Assembly: GCA_964578905.1 (NCBI GenBank)
Contig: CAZOER010000012.1
Location: 1-23,237, forward strand
Direction of reading: 5' to 3'
From: CAZVBV01 sp964578905
GTDB lineage: Bacteria; Patescibacteriota; Gracilibacteria; UBA4473
DNA length: 23,237 nucleotides
A program made the translations under genes and the position numbers. This document shows positions 21,149-23,237 of the stretch, piece after piece. Position 1 is the first letter of the stretch, and each line of letters starts with the position of its first letter. Under the pieces are notes generated by a model. The model was not told where the DNA came from. It saw nothing but the letters and a program-made list of their open reading frames with translations, and made no database searches.

Positions 21149-21577
21149 CTATTGATTTTCTTGCTTTGAGGCAAGTTGTTCTTCTTCCATTACTTTTAAG
21201 AGAACCTCTTGAGTTTTCTTCATTATTTTTCTAGCCTCTTTGATGGATTCTTCTTCAGACATGTCACTTATATCTGGTTTTTCGAAACTATACTCTCCAT
21301 CTTTCTTTAGATAATAGTCATAAACATTCTTATCAAGAATAATACTATACCACTCTTCATACTGTGTTTTAACTATCCAAAGTTTGTGATGATTTAATAT
21401 GCTTCTTCTTTCATCACCACTCCAACTCTTCCAAGCTTTATCAACATGAGAATAGAGTGTTTTTGCTTCTACGGTCACCTCTTTCTTCAATTCTGAAAGG
21501 GTATTCGTAGTGTCTTCTTGTCCAGAAAGAACAAGTCCTAGAGCCAAACAAAGGCTCAAAATCAATGATTTTTTCAT
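21149..21577 (-). CDS. Small secreted protein of unknown function
   Basis: 142 residues with a Sec signal peptide (MKKSLILSLCLALGLVLSG, cleavage near 19). The mature part is highly charged and helical. An aromatic patch (HKLWIVKTQYEEWYSIILDKNVYDYYLKKDGEYSF, about 65-99) is followed by an acidic helix (MSEEESIKEARKIMKKTQEVLLKVMEEEQ). There is no mature Cys and no lipobox. The codons look more AT-rich than those of the neighbours. It is a single-gene unit with a strong upstream promoter, a long structured leader of about 150 nt and a perfect hairpin terminator, which is unusual in this window. No family was recognised. Confidence 0.78.
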   Translation of the reverse strand: MKKSLILSLCLALGLVLSGQEDTTNTLSELKKEVTVEAKTLYSHVDKAWKSWSGDERRSILNHHKLWIVKTQYEEWYSIILDKNVYDYYLKKDGEYSFEKPDISDMSEEESIKEARKIMKKTQEVLLKVMEEEQLASKQENQ

Positions 21578-21609
21578 TGTTCTAAAGTTTTAATTTATAA
21601 AAAGTTTAA

Positions 21610-21653
21610 TTGCAAGGTGCTCCCCTGAAGAACTTCAGAAGAAGATCTTGCAA
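21610..21653 (-). promoter_or_regulatory. Structured 5' leader upstream of the small secreted gene
   Basis: TTGCAAG (21610-21616) pairs with CTTGCAA (21647-21653), closing a loop that contains the hairpin CTGAAG-TT-CTTCAG (21625-21638). It lies in the leader about 33 nt before the ATG. The two-level fold could be a control element, but it matches no riboswitch class I know. Confidence 0.4.
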
Positions 21654-21684
21654 CCAAACAAAATTTACAAATTTGCTTACCGCT

Positions 21685-21737
21685 CTGTCAAAGATTGACA
21701 AGAACGATACAAATGTATTGTTCTCGTACTTTGATAG
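21685..21737. promoter_or_regulatory. 53-bp nested dyad at the promoter downstream of metK
   Basis: The inner arms AGAACGATACA (21701-21711) and TGTATTGTTCT (21714-21724) match at 10 of 11 positions. The outer arms CTGTCAAAG (21685-21693) and CTTTGATAG (21729-21737) match at 8 of 9. The dyad covers the predicted start of transcription, so it is either an operator or an RNA hairpin at the 5' end. Confidence 0.5.
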
Positions 21738-21764
21738 TAAACACTATTTTTCACAATTTGTCAA
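21736..21764 (-). promoter_or_regulatory. Promoter of the small secreted gene
   Basis: On the minus strand: TTGACA (21759-21764), 17-bp spacer, TTTACT (21736-21741). A second TTGACAAAT lies 12 bp further upstream and overlaps the metK stop codon, giving a direct repeat of the -35 region. Confidence 0.5.
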
Positions 21765-21772
21765 CGCATTTG

Positions 21773-22888
21773 TCAATACAAAATCGTGACAATCTTCTCC
21801 CATGGAAGGTCTAAATCAGTTCTTCCAAAATGCCCATAACTCGCTACTGGTGCGTAGATTGGACGTTTGAGATCGAGGGATTTAATAATACCGTGTGGGG
21901 TGAGATCAAAGTTTTTTCGGACGATCTTCTCCAATTGTTCTGGGGAATATTCACTCGTTCCAAAGCAGTCCACGTGAATACTCACCGGATCGACTACTCC
22001 AATCGCGTAAGCCAATTGCACTTCGCATTTGGTCGCGAGCTTGTTTGCGACGATGTTTTTTGCTACCCAGCGAGCGGCATACGCTCCTGATCGGTCGGTC
22101 TTTGATGGATCTTTTCCAGAGAAGGCACCTCCTCCGTGTCGTCCGTATCCTCCGTAGGTATCAACGATAATTTTTCGTCCGGTCATTCCACAATCTCCTT
22201 GCGGACCCCCGATGACAAATCGTCCTGTTGGGTTGATATGAAGAATCGTCTTCTCGTCCATCCATTCTGCACAAATCGGGTCTATCACTTCCTTTTTAAT
22301 ATCTTCTCGCAGTTGTTCCATGTCCACTTTGTCATTGTGTTGCGTTGATACGACCACCGAATCCAGACGCTTGGGAACACCATCTTCATATTCGAAGGTA
22401 ACTTGTGATTTCCCGTCCGGTCTCAAATATTTCAACGTTCCTGATTTCCGCACTTCCGCGAGTTTCCGCGTTAAATTATGCGCCGTCATAATAGACAACG
22501 GCATCAACTCTGGAGTCTCATCACATGCATATCCAAACATCAATCCTTGATCCCCTGCACCCCCTGTGTCGACTCCCAGCGCAATGTCGGGCGATTGTTC
22601 CTCAATCGCGTTGATGACCGCACACGTGTTCCCATCGAAACACACATCGGCAGAGTTGTATCCGATTTCGAGAATTTTCTCACGAGCAATCTTCTGCACA
22701 TCGATGTAGCAGTTGGTCGTAATCTCTCCCGCGACCATCACGAGTCCTGTATTGACCAAGACTTCGCACGCTACCCGTGCGTCAGGGTCCTGAGCGAGGA
22801 TGGCATCGAGGATGCTATCTGATATCTGATCGGCCACCTTATCTGGGTGTCCTTCGGTTACCGACTCTGATGAAAAAAAGGTCTTCAT
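21773..22888 (-). CDS. metK: S-adenosylmethionine synthetase
   Basis: MetK makes S-adenosylmethionine from methionine and ATP. The ATP/methionine site GHPDKVADQISD is at 13-24, GAGDQGLMFGYA at 110-121, and the phosphate loop GGGAFSGKDPSKTDRSGAY at 252-270. The C terminus TDLDLPWEK is typical. The length of 371 residues is slightly short of the usual 380-400 but complete. It is controlled by a SAM-I riboswitch 230-330 nt upstream, which fits direct product feedback. The leader between also carries a copy of its own first 15 codons. The start at 22888 matches the family (MKTFFSSESVTEGHP), and no Shine-Dalgarno precedes it. Confidence 0.97.
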   Translation of the reverse strand: MKTFFSSESVTEGHPDKVADQISDSILDAILAQDPDARVACEVLVNTGLVMVAGEITTNCYIDVQKIAREKILEIGYNSADVCFDGNTCAVINAIEEQSPDIALGVDTGGAGDQGLMFGYACDETPELMPLSIMTAHNLTRKLAEVRKSGTLKYLRPDGKSQVTFEYEDGVPKRLDSVVVSTQHNDKVDMEQLREDIKKEVIDPICAEWMDEKTILHINPTGRFVIGGPQGDCGMTGRKIIVDTYGGYGRHGGGAFSGKDPSKTDRSGAYAARWVAKNIVANKLATKCEVQLAYAIGVVDPVSIHVDCFGTSEYSPEQLEKIVRKNFDLTPHGIIKSLDLKRPIYAPVASYGHFGRTDLDLPWEKIVTILY

Positions 22889-22898
22889 AATAAATTTG

Positions 22899-23084
22899 TT
22901 AAATGTTTAGAAAGCAATAAACCCAGATAAGACTGGGGTCCCCGGAAAATCGAAGATTTTTTGGGGAGAGGAGGAGGTGACGTAATAAACGCAGTCCTGA
23001 GTACAACGAAGGACGGAGTAATGAAGTCATTGACGACGACGGGTGCCCTTCGGTTACTGATTCTGAGGAAAAGAATGTTTTCAT
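22899..23084 (-). CDS. 61-codon leader frame starting with the MetK N terminus
   Basis: The first 15 residues (MKTFFSSESVTEGHP, 23040-23084) are identical to those of MetK. The DNA differs at eight of 45 bases, all in third positions and all synonymous. The remaining 46 residues (SSSMTSLLRPSLYSGLRLL...) match nothing in MetK and run through short palindromes. The frame starts 12 nt after the riboswitch terminator's T-run and stops 10 nt before the metK ATG, in a different frame from it. It may be a real leader peptide, a scar of recombination between two metK alleles, or a truncated duplicate. Confidence 0.5.
   Translation of the reverse strand: MKTFFSSESVTEGHPSSSMTSLLRPSLYSGLRLLRHLLLSPKNLRFSGDPSLIWVYCFLNI
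22922..22966. other. Two hairpins just upstream of metK
   Basis: CCCC plus AAAATC (minus strand) pair with GATTTT plus GGGG around TTC, with a 2x2 mismatch (22940-22966). Next to it, CCCAG-TCTTAT-CTGGG (22922-22937) is followed by TTTATT. Either could pause or end transcription between the leader frame and metK. The U-run is short, so strong termination is unlikely. Confidence 0.5.
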
Positions 23085-23095
23085 TGCGCAGTGTT

Positions 23096-23118
23096 AAAAA
23101 AAAGTTGCGTCAGCAACT
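23096..23118 (-). terminator. Intrinsic terminator of the SAM riboswitch
   Basis: The minus strand reads AGTTGC-TGAC-GCAACT followed by a run of eight T. The hairpin abuts the 3' strand of riboswitch helix P1 and shares one base with it, so aptamer folding and termination can be linked directly. Confidence 0.88.
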
Positions 23119-23220
23119 TCTATCGAAACTTCATCCCATACGAGTGGAGCACCTTTGCCATTCAGTTGGCGGGTTGCTGGTGATTCATAGAGTCGTACCT
23201 CTCCTCACCTCTTGATAAAA
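23118..23220 (-). ncRNA. SAM-I (S-box) riboswitch aptamer upstream of metK
   Basis: Conserved S-box features occur in order on the minus strand. The P1 strand TTTTATC pairs with GATAGAA 103 nt apart. AAGAG and GGTG open P2, and CACC closes it. The core reads TATGAA, then CAGCAACC. The P3 stem is GCCA/TGGC, then AAAGGTGC and a P4-like stem TCCA/TGGGA, then GATGA. The layout and length match the SAM-I class, which binds S-adenosylmethionine and switches off downstream genes. A terminator follows at once, so control is at transcription. A -10-like TACATT sits at the window edge (23232-23237), 11 nt before P1. The -35 box would lie outside the window. Confidence 0.93.
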
Positions 23221-23237
23221 ATTGCAGGGGGAATGTA

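Noticed and set aside
21019..21174. N-terminal 52-residue extension of the LCP protein
   Set aside because: It would run through a terminator palindrome and the promoter TTGACC-16-TATAAT, and would overlap the upstream gene. The basic tail and membrane span are complete from 21018.
12454..23084. TGA recoding as glycine, as in Gracilibacteria and Absconditabacteria
   Set aside because: TGA stops fit natural protein ends, for example the ATGA junction after the ferredoxin and the metK end after TILY, and no gene has in-frame TGA codons.
22899..23084. A frameshifted full-length upstream metK
   Set aside because: Only the first 15 codons match MetK; the following DNA shows no MetK similarity in any frame, so it is a fragment rather than a frameshift.
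1..23237. CRISPR array, integrase or transposase
   Set aside because: No evenly spaced direct repeats with spacers were seen. No translated frame shows a recombinase or transposase motif; the repeats present are short palindromes.

Overview
The window looks like part of a chromosome from a small-genome Patescibacteria (CPR) lineage, perhaps near Peregrinibacteria; that placement is inferred from gene content only. TGA acts as an ordinary stop (for example at the end of metK and of the ferredoxin gene), so the TGA-to-glycine code of Gracilibacteria and Absconditabacteria is not in use. Supporting traits are five small two-helix TrbC/VirB2-like 'T4SS pilin' proteins, tight packing, and the near absence of Shine-Dalgarno sequences.

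Layout. (1) 1-481: a tRNA-Gln gene and the apparent wreck of a second copy, filled with short palindromic repeats. (2) 482-4657: a RhlE-like DEAD-box helicase, a secreted lamin-tail/PKD protein and a single-span membrane protein. (3) 4670-7632: ruvC, a 2H phosphoesterase (thpR), a lipoprotein and a WecA/TagO-type sugar-phosphate transferase. (4) 7633-10308: a structured, repeat-bearing gap and an 806-residue multispan transporter-like protein with a HEAT-repeat tail. (5) 10486-13430: a degenerate PP2C-like membrane protein followed by a [2Fe-2S] ferredoxin and a flavin reductase. (6) 13502-14715: two pilin-like genes. (7) 14712-17013: pyrC and pyrB. (8) 17273-18193: rplU with a Lys/Ala/Pro-rich tail and a coiled-coil protein. 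(9) 18167-19502: three overlapping pilin-like genes. (10) 19675-21577: an LCP ligase and a small secreted protein. (11) 21773-23237: metK behind a SAM-I riboswitch and terminator, with a duplicated metK start wedged between riboswitch and gene.

How the genes may work together. The phosphoglycosyl transferase and the LCP protein are the first and last enzymes expected for a lipid-linked cell-surface polymer. PyrB and PyrC catalyse consecutive steps of UMP synthesis. The ferredoxin and flavoprotein form a compact electron-transfer pair. The five pilin-like proteins suggest an envelope or pilus machine whose ATPases are not in the window.

Two things stand out. First, at nine starts a recognisable -10 box ends 6 to 9 nt before the ATG, which predicts largely leaderless mRNAs. 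Second, a SAM-I riboswitch drives a 61-codon reading frame that opens with the same 15 residues as MetK, encoded with only synonymous differences, just upstream of metK. In addition, several families of palindromic or terminal-inverted-repeat elements occupy many of the intergenic gaps.
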